NCBI GenBank assembly: GCA_015680685.1 | Contig: MNCI01010115.1 | Location: 51,303-115,302, forward strand | Length of the DNA: 64,000 nucleotides | DNA from: Gnetum montanum | Lineage: Eukaryota; Streptophyta; Gnetopsida; Gnetales; Gnetaceae | Direction: 5' to 3' | Part shown: in pieces, positions 20,055 to 31,909 of the stretch | Position numbering within the stretch: the stretch's first letter is position 1 | Layout of the letters: every line of letters starts with the position of its first letter | The notes under the pieces: model-generated | What the model was told of the DNA's origin: nothing | Database searches by the model: none | The model's input: the letters and a program-made list of their open reading frames with translations, nothing else | Program-made: the position numbers and the translations under genes

Positions 20055-21643
20055 TGAAACACCGCAAAATTCAAAGGCATGCTTGCTTCACCAAGTCTTT
20101 GCAATTCATGCAACATTACAGTAGTTTATTAGGAGATGGATGCTCTGATTTTCAAATTATCTGCTTCAGCAAGTTTTCTAAGCCAAGGAGTCTCACTACG
20201 CTACGCTACAACATGTAGCGTAGCAAAATTTAGAAGATGTTTGCAGAAGCACAGTGCTACGCTATTCTATGCTACACAGCGTAGCATAGCATAGAAAAAG
20301 CTGGACGATCAGCCCCCTCGCCTAGCTTCAAGTCCTTTGGCAATGTCTCCTTCCATCAGAAAGCGATGAACTTGGCCAAAATAATGTCCTATTTGCTGCT
20401 ATGCTATGCTAAGCTACATGGCACAGCGAGGTGTAGCAACTCTGCAGAAGTTGATAGAAGGCATCTCAAAGGGTGGGATCAGCAAGTTCGCAAGTTTTGC
20501 AATGAAAAAGGCAAAGTTTGCATATTGGCAACATTTTTGTGACTAAGTAGCTACTACACTATGATACGCTACATAGCATATCATAGCGTAGCAAATCTGC
20601 GACCAGTAGTCACAACATTACAAAGGTTCCCAATACATGCAGGGGGACACAATGTAGTTTTTTGCTTCAAACTAATAGCTACGCTGCATAGCGTTGCACA
20701 ACATGACAAGATGCCACACTACACCAAACATGATATGCTACAAAGCATGGTAGGACATAGTGAGCAATTACGTGACATTAATTCACCTCACCTAATTGCA
20801 CCATTGTTGTGATAGCATAGTTACGACATGGCAGGTTTGTAATTATGGCGTGGCAGGCTCGCCCAACAGTCATGTAGGCACATGCAGCATAGACAAGTCA
20901 GCATAGGCCAAAGGCATGTGGAGTCCAAACCACATCTTTCGTTCACCCTTGGTCCTATAAATACCCCAATGAGCGACACTAAAAAAAAAGACTTTTTCGT
21001 ACGTCTAGCATCCCCTTTTTTTAAAACTTTTTAGTCCCCAGTCTATTTTCTTAGAAATCTGGTCAGCTAACAGTCTGGTTGGCTGACAAGTAAAAGTTGG
21101 CACTGTGATCTCAAGTAGTGTAAGCTTCCTATTTCAACATTGTAAATAGTTAGCATTCTCAGTGTGAATTTTATCCTGCTCTTTCCTACCACCTTGGTAG
21201 CACTTCGCATTGTTAACACCTGAGTTTGCGTTCAAGCACACAGCCATCTCGTTCTACATGTCTTGGTTACTCTCAGGATTTCTGCACTTCCCAGCGCTAT
21301 GCAACCAATTGTATCCATCTTGATAGAGCGAAGTTGTAGCTTTGAAGTGGTGCATTTTTCTAACTACATTTTACATTATCCCATGTTTACTATTGCACTT
21401 TACACTATTTCCTATTTATTTTTCATTTAAGCATTACTTCGCGACATCAGTACCATTTTCAAATCACAAGTTGCAAAAGGTTATATTGACACCGACTAAG
21501 TCCTTTTCTGATCAACTAGACCATTTAGGGTGCCCCATTTCCATCCCATCTAGCATAGCCCTCCCACAAAAATGGGGTCGAGACTGTCAGCGGTCGACGG
21601 CCCCTCGGATTTTTTCCAACCATCAACGTTTTTGGTCACTACA
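20055..21643 (+). repeat. 3' LTR of G1
   Basis: Counterpart of 3527-5118, with TATA box at 20956-20963 and the same GCTACGCTA/TAGCGTAGC inverted repeats (about 20195-20226, 20266-20296, 20553-20592). Followed by TCTAC. Confidence 0.92.
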
Positions 21644-21648
21644 TCTAC
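21644..21648. repeat. Target-site duplication TCTAC, right of G1
   Basis: Exact match to 3522-3526. Confidence 0.9.
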
Positions 21649-22788
21649 CACTACCTTCTTCCTCCATATGTCAGTTCATAACTACCACATAAGCTAATGA
21701 AAATGCTCATACATCACTACTACCTCCACACACTTCTCCACCTAGCACCTAGTTATCCAACCATCCAACACCCACCACCTTGCACTACCCAGCAACCTAG
21801 AACTACCTAAGCGACCACCAACATGCCATTGTGGTTGTTGCTACCATCATTCTTGCTCCTGCTGTCAATAGAAAATTTGTCATCAACCGATGGAAGATTC
21901 TAATTTTTCATTAACTAATGGAAAAATTCAAAATGTTAGTCAATTGACAAAAAGTTCAAAATTTTTGTTCATTGAAATGTTAGCTTGAAATTAAAAACAT
22001 GAAAAAAAATTTCAAAAATAAGAATTGGACACATTGGAAACATGTGAGGTAATAATTTTTTAATTAAAAACATTCATTCTTAATTAGTTCTAAAATGGGT
22101 GACCTCTTAGGAAGTCTTTTTTTTTGTGCCAAATGTTTGAAGCCATAACTTTTAATTTTAGAAGCCTTTTTTGTTGAATGAAGAATCATTGCCTAAAAAT
22201 TTCAATCTTTTCAACACAATGGTGATGTTAGCTCCATCCTAGATAATTTCAAAAATTAAGTTTTTACCCATTACATAATATAGTACCTAAAGACAATCAA
22301 AAGCTTAATTTTAGCATAACTCGACATATGGTGTCATTTTTCATCATATTAATAGTCATTTCCAACATTTTTACCATTATGAACTCAATAGTGAGATTAT
22401 ATTTATCATATAGATGCCTAATAATTCAATGATATTATGAAATTATGCCTTAAAAGTCAATAAATAAGGATAAATAATCATGTGTTATTGGAAAAATAAC
22501 CTTTACAAATAGATTTATTGTCTCTATGGAATGTTATTAATTACACTACCAAAGTGTCTTAAGGGAGGTAGAAAGGTCATTAAGGATTAAGATAATGTTA
22601 TTAAATATTACTAAAATTAGTTGGAGAATCAATTGATGAAATAGAACAATCTTCAACTATGAAGAAGATGTATATCAATTCGTCTTACAATCAAAAACAT
22701 ATAGCAAAACAACATAGAGACTTAGAATCTTATTTCAACAAGGTGTATGATACTCATAAAGAGAAATGATCTACAGGAGAATCTAATA
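21649..22788. other. X internal region, right part
   Basis: AT-rich, no gene seen. The stretch about 22000-22330 is visibly related to about 35440-35900 of X-prime, including a block with GATGAAGTTAGATTCATC-like sequence. This supports assigning both to one family. Confidence 0.6.
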
Positions 22789-23301
22789 ATGAGAATTCAA
22801 GTTGCAACATACAACATGCTTGCAAGATCCTTAGTGAGCGAGAAACAACATCTGTTATGTTAACCATGGGCCTTGGATTGGTATGAATATCAAAACCCAC
22901 ACATTTTAGCAGAATTACAAGATTTGGATGCTAATGTTTTGTGCTTAATAGAAGTCTTACCATGAGAATTTCTATACCAATTTCAACTATGTTTGGAAAA
23001 TATGGGATACATAGGTGTTGGCACATTTGGCCATTTCATGAAGCAGACTTAAATTAGTTGAGAATTTGTGGAGAAATAGCTTACTTCTCAATTTGAGAGA
23101 AAGAGAATAAGTGCACAAAAAACATTCTCATATTTAAAAATACTGGAGCAAGCTTACATATCCCTGGTTGATAAATATAAAATCATCAATATGTTGTTCC
23201 ACTTTATNCCATACAAGTTAGCATATTGTAGAATTCACAACATGGATCATTGCATAATCTTTTATAATGAAGCCAAGTTTGAATTACTACAAAGATTTGA
23301 A
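22789..23301 (+). pseudogene. CCR4-like endonuclease/exonuclease/phosphatase fragment captured in X
   Basis: One frame of 171 codons, without frameshift but with six stops. It reads MRIQVATYNMLARSLVS, then PWALDWYEYQNPHILAEL, LDANVLCLIEV and NMGYIGV. After about 75 unmatched residues it reads MDHCIIFYNEAKFELLQRFE. This parallels the N-terminal half of CCR4-type deadenylases: vlsYNiLAd, PWALsWeyR...I..Ei, aDvLCLQEVd, GY.g and DGCaIFyk...FeL. The Asn in YN is kept; the metal-binding Glu of LQEV is kept as IEV. LINE endonucleases share the fold but lack PWALxW. A host gene piece carried by the element is the best reading. X-prime shows no equivalent. Confidence 0.6.
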
Positions 23302-24445
23302 TAAATTTTAGAAAATATGATTTTTTAAATTCCATAACCTCAAGTTATGAAATAATAATTAAGATTTCAGAAAAATCACATAGCCTTGGTAGTGATTCTA
23401 AAAGTCTATTTATCAAGAAGATGTGTATGCACGGTTAANNNNNNNNNNNNNNNNNNNNNNNNNNNNNNNNNNNNNNNNNNNNNNNNNNNNNNNNNNNNNN
23501 NNNNNNNNNNNNNNNNNNNNNNNNNNNNNNNNNNNNNNNNNNNNNNNNNNNNNNNNNNNNNNNNNNNNNNNNNNNNNNNNNNNNNNNNNTATAGGAAAAT
23601 AAAATAAAAAATCTGCAATGACAAGAAACCAGAAACCAGAGAAGGCCTCCAAAACGGCACTGTGCAANAATGAAATTCCATTGGCTAGTGCATATTCTAG
23701 TTATTTTCAATCTTTAGTAGATAAATTAGATTCAAGAATTTAGGAACAAATGATGTTGATGAGTAGTACTCATCAAGAACCACAGTTTAGAAATTACTCT
23801 ACTATGATTAATGAGGATGGATCAACAACATTCTTCATTGAGACTTTATATTATATTTGGTATGATGTACAATTCATCCAATTTACCAAATTACTAGAGT
23901 AAATTCCTAAAGAAGAAGTTGAGAAGAATCAAGATTAAGCCTTTCCATCTCAAACAAAACCATTAGAATATATACATCTTATGGAAAAATTACAATCACT
24001 TCCATCAATTCATAAGGTTGATTAAGATCAAGAATTATCTCACCATTACTTTATTTTATAAATCTTACTATTTTCTTTATTTTTTAATATTTATTTAATT
24101 AGAAAAATAAAATATCTAAGATAATGGAAGTTGAAAATAAAAAAATTTCCTTGCCTTCATTTGGGTAACCAATTATGATTTGCACCTTGTTTAACCCTAT
24201 TTAAGACTATTATTGGTGGCTAGTAGATCTATAATTTAGCTCTTATCATTATCTTAGAAAATGAGATAAATAATAATAATATAATATTTGAACTCTCATA
24301 TATTCTTCTCAAATATATTTTTGTTTGTATAATAAGCAAGAAACAACTTCAAATCTAGAGAAGAAATCAAATTATTAGAGCATAGGATCATAAGGAGCTA
24401 GAAAAACATAGTGAACATGGACTCTTTCAAGGATGAATGAAACCT
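23302..24445. other. X internal region with assembly gap
   Basis: AT-rich, no gene seen. N run at 23439-23589 and single Ns at 23208 and 23668. The final 400 bases resemble the sequence ahead of the LTR in X-prime (about 36700-37130). Confidence 0.55.
23439..23589. other. Assembly gap (Ns)
   Basis: 151 undetermined bases. Frames called across it are artefacts. Confidence 0.99.
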
Positions 24446-24458
24446 AAGGGGGGTATAT
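24446..24458 (+). promoter_or_regulatory. Polypurine tract of X
   Basis: AAGGGGGGTAT just before the right LTR. The corresponding site in X-prime (near 37130) reads AAGGAAGGTAG. Confidence 0.7.
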
Positions 24459-25033
24459 TGTCACATCCACATTCCCAAATGATGTTGCTACATAATGAAG
24501 ATGATGTCTCTTCATAACAAGTATTATTGTTATCATAATAAGAATCAAAAGGGTAGTTGTAACTAAGACTTGAAAAAGCATATTGTAATAATGGATGTCT
24601 CTCTTAAGAAGACATTTGGGGGTTTAACCTAAGACATTTATACTTGGGCTTAGAGGTTATGCCAGCATGGAGTGGCAAAGCCTGTATAGGCAATTCACAT
24701 GAGTCGGGTAAAGTGAGATAGAAAGAGGACTAGCCATCCCTTTTGGTTGGTTGTAGGCTTAATTGTGGTGGCAATGCTAAATTGCCTCCAACGAGATAGA
24801 TGCCAAAGGAAGAAAACCTCAAGGAACACTCTCAAACCATGATCTAGAAACTCAATTCCATATTAATAAAGCATTCATTTCTTTCTCTTTCTACATTTTT
24901 CTTCTTATTTCCTTTATGCATAATATCAAATGTTACATATATTTCACATTTGGTATATTATCTTCTTATATGCATAATGTCTAATATAACATATATTTGA
25001 TGTTGCAATGACATCCAAGAATATGATGTCACA
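24459..25033 (+). repeat. 3' LTR of X
   Basis: Starts TGTCACATCC, ends GATGTCACA, followed by ATTAC. Aligns with 981-1554 throughout. Confidence 0.87.
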
Positions 25034-26235
25034 ATTACCTCTTTCAAAATCTTTTTTTGATGTCTCCTCCACTTCCATGGTTTGCACATCTTTTCTTTTG
25101 GCTACCTTATGAAGTGAACATTTCCATTTTTTCTGTCTTGATTCTCCACATTTGAAGATTTGAATCTTTTATGAGTTATTTTCCTTACCCTTGTCTTGAT
25201 TCTTCCTAGCCTTTTCCTTCTCATCTCCCTTCTCTATCTTCTTGTCATGGTTGCCATCCTTGTCTTCAAATTTTGACTTAGACCCGTTCTTAGATTTAGA
25301 CTCCTTATCCTTCTACTTAGAAGTTTATCTACTCTTATTTCTAAATCCATTTAGTTTCTTTTCTATCTTGAGTATCAAATCATAACTTTATCAAGATTTT
25401 GTAACTCATAACAAGATAACTATTGCTGATATGTGATTTTGAGACCTTATAAAAATATTGAAACATGTTCATACTCCTTTTAGTTTACTTTAGCTTGATG
25501 AAATAGATTATAAAATTCAATGTACAATTATTTAAAATCCTTGTCACCTTACCTTAGAAATTTCAACTTTATAATGGTCTCTTATTTTAGATGAGACTAT
25601 TTAAATTTTATTTTTAACCTATATCTTATAAAATTTCAATCTCTAATGGGTTGATCATTTTATATTTTATAGCCGTGAAATTCCTTTTACCCTAAATTAG
25701 AAGCCATATCTTCTAATTTGGCTTGAGAAATAGGTATTCTTAGGTTATTTAGTACCTCTTTCAACTCAAACTGCTTGTCAAGTGCCTTTATCTAACTTCA
25801 AAAAGCATTAGTACCATCTTAACATATGGGAGTCTTGTAGAATTATGTAATTCTTGGGCAAGAATTGCTTCATCCTCCTCATTAAGTTTACTAGGGGAAT
25901 AAGTAGTTGCTACTATTGGAGCCCTTGGAATTCTCATATGAGAAATAGGATTTTCTTCCATTATAATCCTTGGTTGATGGATTGCTACACTTCCATAGCT
26001 AGCCTATCCTTCCTCATCATATGTTTTATCATCACTAGTCTATGAAACCTCTTCATCACCCTCTAAAAAAAATGTTAATCTCCTTCATGTATCTGTATAT
26101 GACAAGGAATAGTATTCCTAGCTACCTTTGTAATGATTTCATCCAATTGAGCAATGATCATTTGGATGATAGACTTCATGATCTTCATATCTCTATTCAA
26201 GACCTAAAGTTTTTTCTTCTTAGGCATCATTTAAA
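25034..26235 (-). pseudogene. Gag-like gene of element Y (proximal part)
   Basis: On the minus strand a frame can be followed from near 26225 (MPKKKKL). It passes through IIQMIIAQLDEIITKVARN, MEENPISHMRIPRAPIVATT, KLNEEDEAILAQELHNSTR and YDLILKIEKKLNGFRNKSR to a strongly Lys-rich tail at 25330-25190. Then comes FKCGESRQKKWKC near 25110-25150, a degenerate CCHC knuckle in which the first Cys is Ile and the GH is RQ. The basic tail plus knuckle is typical of retroelement nucleocapsid. It ends at the ATTAC duplication and continues at 980 after X is removed. Copia or gypsy origin cannot be decided. Confidence 0.6.
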
Positions 26236-26462
26236 CTTAACAAAATCCTCAAACATGTATAAAAAATAATCAACCAAAAGCTTTGAAACTAATATTTAGC
26301 TAAAGTAGATTCACTCCAATATTATATCATCTTCGAACACTAAATCTAGATATAATGAAAATATAATTAATTATCAAGAAAAAAAGAAAAATACCTATTA
26401 AGAAAATATTACAATATGAATCTAAAACCCACAAAACATGTAAGAACTCGTAAAATAGTCAA

Positions 26463-27270
26463 ATGATGTTATAGATCATGAAGCTCTACAATCACACAAT
26501 GATTGTTCTCTATGTAAGGAACAATTGATAGAGAGTCTCTTCCACAACTTGGGACTAAGATGTTAGTTTATAAGACACAAGAGACACTAGGTCAATACTC
26601 ACTTAATTAACCAAGAACTGCAAACACACTTAATCCCTCTTCACATGTCCTCTCTTAGCATGTCATGACATCTCACTCATCTTTCTATGGTACAAGCATG
26701 AAACAAAATCCATGTTTATTAACTAAACAAGACAAAAATCCTAGAAAATATTCCTCAAGATAAACTTGAAGATCATCCATTTTTCCATCTTTTTCTCACA
26801 TGTTTTGGTTATTTCCATACTTGGAATGGTAATTTCCAAAGTTTTCCTATCCATTTGGAATGTCTCAAACCTCTTTAAAATATCTTACTATCAAACTAGA
26901 AATTTAGGGAAGACATCATCCTAGCTAGAGACATCTCCAAAATTTCCAAGATGTCTCATTCATACTAGATATGTCTTAGCTAGCTTGTCTCATCTTTTTC
27001 TAAGATGTCTCGACTACTTCTAAGACGTCTCATCTAACTCTTTGTCTATACTTTTCCAAGACATATCTCTCAACTCTAGGACACCTCATGCAAGGTCTTC
27101 ACTTAGTTTATACATCTCTTATCTTCCAAGATGTCTCTCTTGAAAATCCAAATCTTAGACAAGATGACTCCATGGTCTTCAAGATATCTCCACAGAGCCT
27201 AAAATTTTGCAATAAGATACACACATAAGAAAGAGAAGAAGGGCATAGGAAGAAGTATCCCTATGCCACA
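26463..27270 (-). repeat. 5' LTR of element Y (approximate)
   Basis: Homologous to about 44086-44843. Both read on the minus strand and start near TG-GCATAGGGATAC (27270) and TG-TTAGTGTAGGGAC (44843). The body is rich in AGATGTCTC-type repeats. It lies directly upstream of the Y gag on the minus strand, so it is probably the 5' LTR. The 26463 end and the primer site are uncertain. The matching 3' LTR would lie left of the window. Confidence 0.55.
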
Positions 27271-29289
27271 TATCCAACCATTTTAATGAAAAGCATGTTT
27301 TTCCATTAACTTTCATGTATATTAGCAACTAGACTTTGATGAGATCAAACTATGCATCAATAAGGTACAACAACTACAAGGGATTCTAATAAAACAAAAG
27401 TAACATCAAATTAGGTAACTCTTGCCCATTTTTTAGGAGTGTTAGATTTTCCCATAATCATATAATAATACAAATCATTAGATATTAATATAGAAAAATA
27501 ACTTATGTATTTATCAATGTCCTTCTTACAAGACTATAGCTCTTCTTCCTTGAGTTATATGAACAATCCTTTCCCGAATTAGTATTTTATAAATTTTTCT
27601 TATTATAGGATCCTTTATTTTCTAAAAATATAATTCCCTAATACATTAATGCATATAATATCCCTAACCTTAGCTTTAATCACGAATGAATTTATAAAAA
27701 TAAAACTAAATTATCATAAGATTAGTAACCCTTCCCCTAGATCACCCTTCTTAAAATAAGAAATTCTTAAATATAGAATGAATGTAGTATCACTAACCCA
27801 TCTAGACACTAGATACTAGGAAGATTATGAGAACCATTTATAAAATTTCATTTTCCTATCCTTCATAAGGGATCTTTCATTAGTTCCCTTCATCACTACT
27901 CATCCAACCAATGAGAATAGGCCTTCAAGTGCCCTTTTTGAGATGTATGGTAGCATGACCACTTCCAATGCCATATAGTTTCAATTATTTCATGATATAA
28001 TCATTGATGAAACTACATTAAGTGAAGTGTTAGAAAATCATGTAGAAATCTGAGAATCAACTTTAGTTCTCTTCCCTTCCTACACATTTGTAGGAAAGGT
28101 TTTCAAATTTGATGTTATCAGAAATCTTTCTTCAAATCCTCTGGCTATGCTAAATAATCAAATTCATATTTTATGCTTTTGTTTAATAATGAAAATAGAT
28201 GTGTTGATCATTAAAAAATAAAATTTTGACCTTTGGATTTGTACTTGATTGAAAGTAATGTTTAACCAACCAAGGTTTCCTCTAAGAGTAACTTCAATGT
28301 CTTCAAAGCTACCAAAGCTAGGGTAGTATAGTGATTGATTATCATAAATCTAACTACAAATCCCCCATAGTTAACTAGTAAGAATAATTAACAAAGGATT
28401 GATATTAAAACAAACACTCCTTAGATGATAATATGGTATTCTACCCTACTAACCTTTCCCTTAAAGTTATACTGATCGATCTTGATAATCCTTATACCTT
28501 CCTCTAATAATCTACATATCATGATATAACCAAAGTCACTTATGAGTTATAATTATACTTATAGGTCACTTTAATAATATCAATTTAGTGAAATAACTAT
28601 TTTTAGTTTTCTAAATTCATGAAAATTTACTTAGTTTTTAAGTCTTAAAATCATGTCTATTTTGTAGTGATCATTAAGATGATTCCAATGATATCATTTT
28701 AATCTCAATAGGATTTATGATTAGGGAGATATTTGAGTCTTTATTTTCTAAAAAAGCATGCTAAAATTAGGACTCCAACAGTACCAATTTCATCTTCATT
28801 AGAGCTACAATTTGGGATATATTGCATTTTTATTTTCTCAAAAATCTACTAAAATTAAAATTTAAAGAATTGAGTGCACAACTTAATAACCACCAACTAA
28901 AACTCTTATAATCCATCTTAATATCCACCAATACCAATTTTCTAGTTATTCTAAAACAAAAAATGTGTAATATATATTATCATAAAATATAATTTAAATT
29001 TTAAAAAATCAAAAATCTTGTGTGACCCTAAACTAGCCTGCAAGGGGTTGAACAAGCTCTTAAGTATGAATCATAACAACCCTCACTTGTAGTAGTGCCC
29101 TACGAGCACCAATGCCCTTCACTTGTCATTGCTAGTGCTTCACTCACTACATCCAATGCCATCTCTAATTATTATTGCTATTTCCCTACCTCACCTACTT
29201 TTAGGGATGGACTAACCCCAAGGCTTGCATGCTAGCATGGTGGTGCAAGCTATGTAAAGACCATCACTGGCCCAACCTTTTGTCATGCC
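27271..29289 (+). mobile_element. X-prime, left segment (internal region)
   Basis: Related to X. A match near 27400 (AATTAGGTAACTCTTG) corresponds to about 1795-1815 in X, and 28590-28760 corresponds to 2030-2170. The 5' LTR and first part of the internal region are missing, because Y begins at 27270. No gene seen. The segment resumes at 34615 after element Z. Confidence 0.55.
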
Positions 29290-29294
29290 CTAGG
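29290..29294. repeat. Target-site duplication CTAGG, left of Z
   Basis: Exact copy at 34610-34614. Confidence 0.85.
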
Positions 29295-30389
29295 TGAGGA
29301 TCATTGAACTTAGAAGGTGTGGATTAATAAGTTCTCTAAATAAAAAATCATTGATATGAAGAAAACACCAATTTTAATGTGGTTCCCCAACTTGGTAAGT
29401 TCATACTTGGAGGGTAGGTCGCAAGCACACCTTCAGACTTTATTCCTTCCAAAATGTGGTTTGAATGGTACAACACCATATACAAGCTCCAAGATCCACT
29501 CTGGAGTGATTTGACACTACAAATCCACTCAACCTCGCAAGGTCTCAAGAAGCTTAAAATGTGGTTTTAAGGATCCCACTACCTTTCCAACTTAATCTCC
29601 ACTCCAGAGGGTTGTGGCACTACACCAACACTCAATTCCATAGGATCCTAACAAGCTCAAGTAAGATGCATTCCCACATGAAGCACATCAACCCCATAGG
29701 AAAATAAAGAGAACTACACTCACAAAGAATGAATGGAACTAAGTTTGTTGATCCTTGTACTTTGAGGCAAAACTCACTTTGACCAATTACAACAAACAAA
29801 AGGTTGTACAATGAGTAACAACAATGATTACAATGATTTCCAAATGATTACAATTGATCATGAATAATTCTTACTCTTTTTCCAGTGAGAGTGATCACTA
29901 GAGATGTATTCTTTGAGCTTGAGACATCTTTCAACGTCAAGCTTCACTTGAAAGATGTCTTTTCGTAGGGACAACATCTATTGTTTCTAAGAGACAGCTT
30001 TTTGGATCTTCTTTAATACTCATAATATGTCTACTATTTTTCGAAGACATCTCTTCTGCATGGGCCAAAAATGAAACTATTTGTTTTGGTGTTGGGAGCC
30101 TCCTGATGCCTCCAAACAAGTCCCCATAGATTGTATAACCTCCAAAACTCATAAAAATGAGCCAAAAATACTCCAAAACATGTCAAAACATCCAAGAATT
30201 ATCCTCAATAAAAATAGACACATTTTTCTTGAATTCTTCATATTTGTCCATGCTCCCTTAAGTCCTTCTGATCTTGAATTTGATTATGAGTCCTTGAGTC
30301 CATTACTCTTACGCTTGTAAACACAAAAACCATACAAACATCCTTGTACTCCATTTTCCTTAACATTTTGACATACCGAAAGGTCAAAA
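29295..30389 (-). repeat. 3' LTR of Z
   Basis: Plus-strand start TGAGGATCATTG matches TAAGGATCATTG at 33434. Contains many AGATGTCTC-like words near 29900-30060. Confidence 0.82.
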
Positions 30390-31900
30390 ATATTTCCTTA
30401 CAGTAATGTCCAAAACTTACAAAAATGGGTTAGTTTTTATCACAGTATCAGAATACATAAGCTACTTCTTCCCCTTTTTGGACATGACCAAAAAGGATTA
30501 TTCATAAAAACCTATATCTTAAAGATATCATTTTAGAACAAAAACATATAGTTATGAAGAGCCATTGCATAACGACCATAACCATTATCACATAACAAGC
30601 ATAGCCATTATCACATAAATCTCTTCCCTTTTGTGGACAACATCCTAAAGAATCTAAACACCTGCAAAAATGTTTCATGATGTGCATGACATAAAACCAT
30701 TGTGTAGAAAAACACTTTGAAGATTACACATCTTATTAATTTCATAAAGTAAAATTAGTTTTTATCCAGAATAGTCCTCCATCTATTCACAACAAGAAGC
30801 ATAGTTGATCTAAGCCTTGCAATACCTTGTCTACCATAATTCTAGAATCATCCAACATTCTTTAAAAAAGATCAACAATCCAATAGCAATTTCATGGAAA
30901 CAGAGTTTAAAACATTCATATTCAACTTTTAAGATAAAGCAACACATCTGATCATGATGAATATATCAAAGATCAAAAGCAACTAATCAACTTTTTATCC
31001 AAAATAATATTCATAAACTAATATATGATAACCATGTTAAAGGAAAATAAATATCATATTAATATACCTCATATCTTACCAAAAGAGATCATGAACACCT
31101 ATTCTAGTATGTCTCAATTCATATTTGCAATAAAGGCCTTAGGTACTTAAAAAGATATATTTTCAACATTCAAAAGTTTAGACAATAAATAAAGCTCACA
31201 GGTAAGTTTATATAAAATATAAACATCAAGAACTTTCACTATAAAATTTCATCTTTAGATAAGGAGTTAATAAATGTCCTTCTTTTTTACAACATTACCA
31301 TATGAATATGCTCTTTCTTACTCATTTTTAGCTAAGGATGAGTTGAAATATGAAGTTTTTCTACTTGAGTGTCTTTTGGTAAAAGCCTCGAGAGACTTCT
31401 CCTACATTGGTTACCTCTTGGATTAGATATAGGTTCCCCCTTCATATGTGCAAATTTTAATTCTTTCTTTGGGCCCCTTTATTGGATCAACTTGTTCTTT
31501 TCTCATCAAAGTACTATTTACTACAAATCAACATTAAGATCAAGTGTGGAGACTAGAGTCTTCTATTAATAGTACTGATAGTTCCTCTAGAAATGTTTCT
31601 TCATAAGATTCAAGATTTTCATCAAAAATACCAATTCAAATGTCTTAATATTTTAAAAGAGATAAGCCTTGTGATATCAAAGGAAAGAACAATGTATAAT
31701 GAAGGTTTAACATAAGGCCTTTAGTTATGAAACAAAGTTAAGAATCTTAAAGATGATCCCTTTTTTTAAAAATGAAACTTTGCAAGTTTAAAAGTACCAT
31801 AATTCAATCTTTTCAAATTAAATACTAATACAAAATTTAACAATAAATAAGATATAAACTTACCTTGACTTACCTTGCTTGCAATTGAGAATTAAGATTC
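30390..31900. other. Z internal region, no gene seen
   Basis: AT-rich, with short broken frames on both strands and no domain recognised. Pol would be expected here in a complete element. Confidence 0.5.
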
Positions 31901-31909
31901 TTAGAGTGC

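Larger units (their letters stand above)
3527..21643 (+). mobile_element. Ty3/gypsy retrotransposon G1, Tat/Ogre-type, 18.1 kb
   Basis: LTRs of about 1.59 kb (3527-5118 and 20055-21643), both TGAAACACC to CTACA, flanked by TCTAC. Sense order: gag, protease, a roughly 6-kb spacer, RT, RNase H, archaeal-type RNase H, integrase, tandem repeats, purine tract, LTR. Dual RNase H and very large size are known for the Tat lineage (Ogre, Retand, Grande), and Ogre is known to have an intron between protease and RT. All sense frames carry stops, most often TAG, so the copy is dead. By eye the LTRs differ at roughly 15% of positions. The spacer carries an antisense intron-bearing gene. Confidence 0.92.
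981..25033 (+). mobile_element. LTR retrotransposon X, non-autonomous, split by G1
   Basis: Two LTRs of about 575 bp (981-1554, 24459-25033) flanked by ATTAC. A tRNA-iMet-like primer site follows the left LTR and a purine tract precedes the right one, so it reads on the plus strand. Without the nested gypsy element G1 its internal region is about 4.8 kb (1555-3526 and 21649-24458). No gag, protease, RT or integrase was recognised in it. It holds AT-rich sequence, a tandem-repeat block and a fragment resembling a host CCR4-type nuclease. A second copy (X-prime) shares the internal sequence and ends at 37678. By eye the two LTRs differ at a substantial fraction of sites, so the insertion is old. 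Confidence 0.85.

Noticed and set aside
22789-23301. LINE endonuclease as the source of the nuclease-like frame
   Set aside because: PWALxW and DGC-IFY-type blocks fit CCR4 and not LINE endonucleases, and no LINE RT is nearby. It is kept as an alternative in the finding.
23386-23710. Several open frames on both strands
   Set aside because: They run through the N gap and are artefacts.
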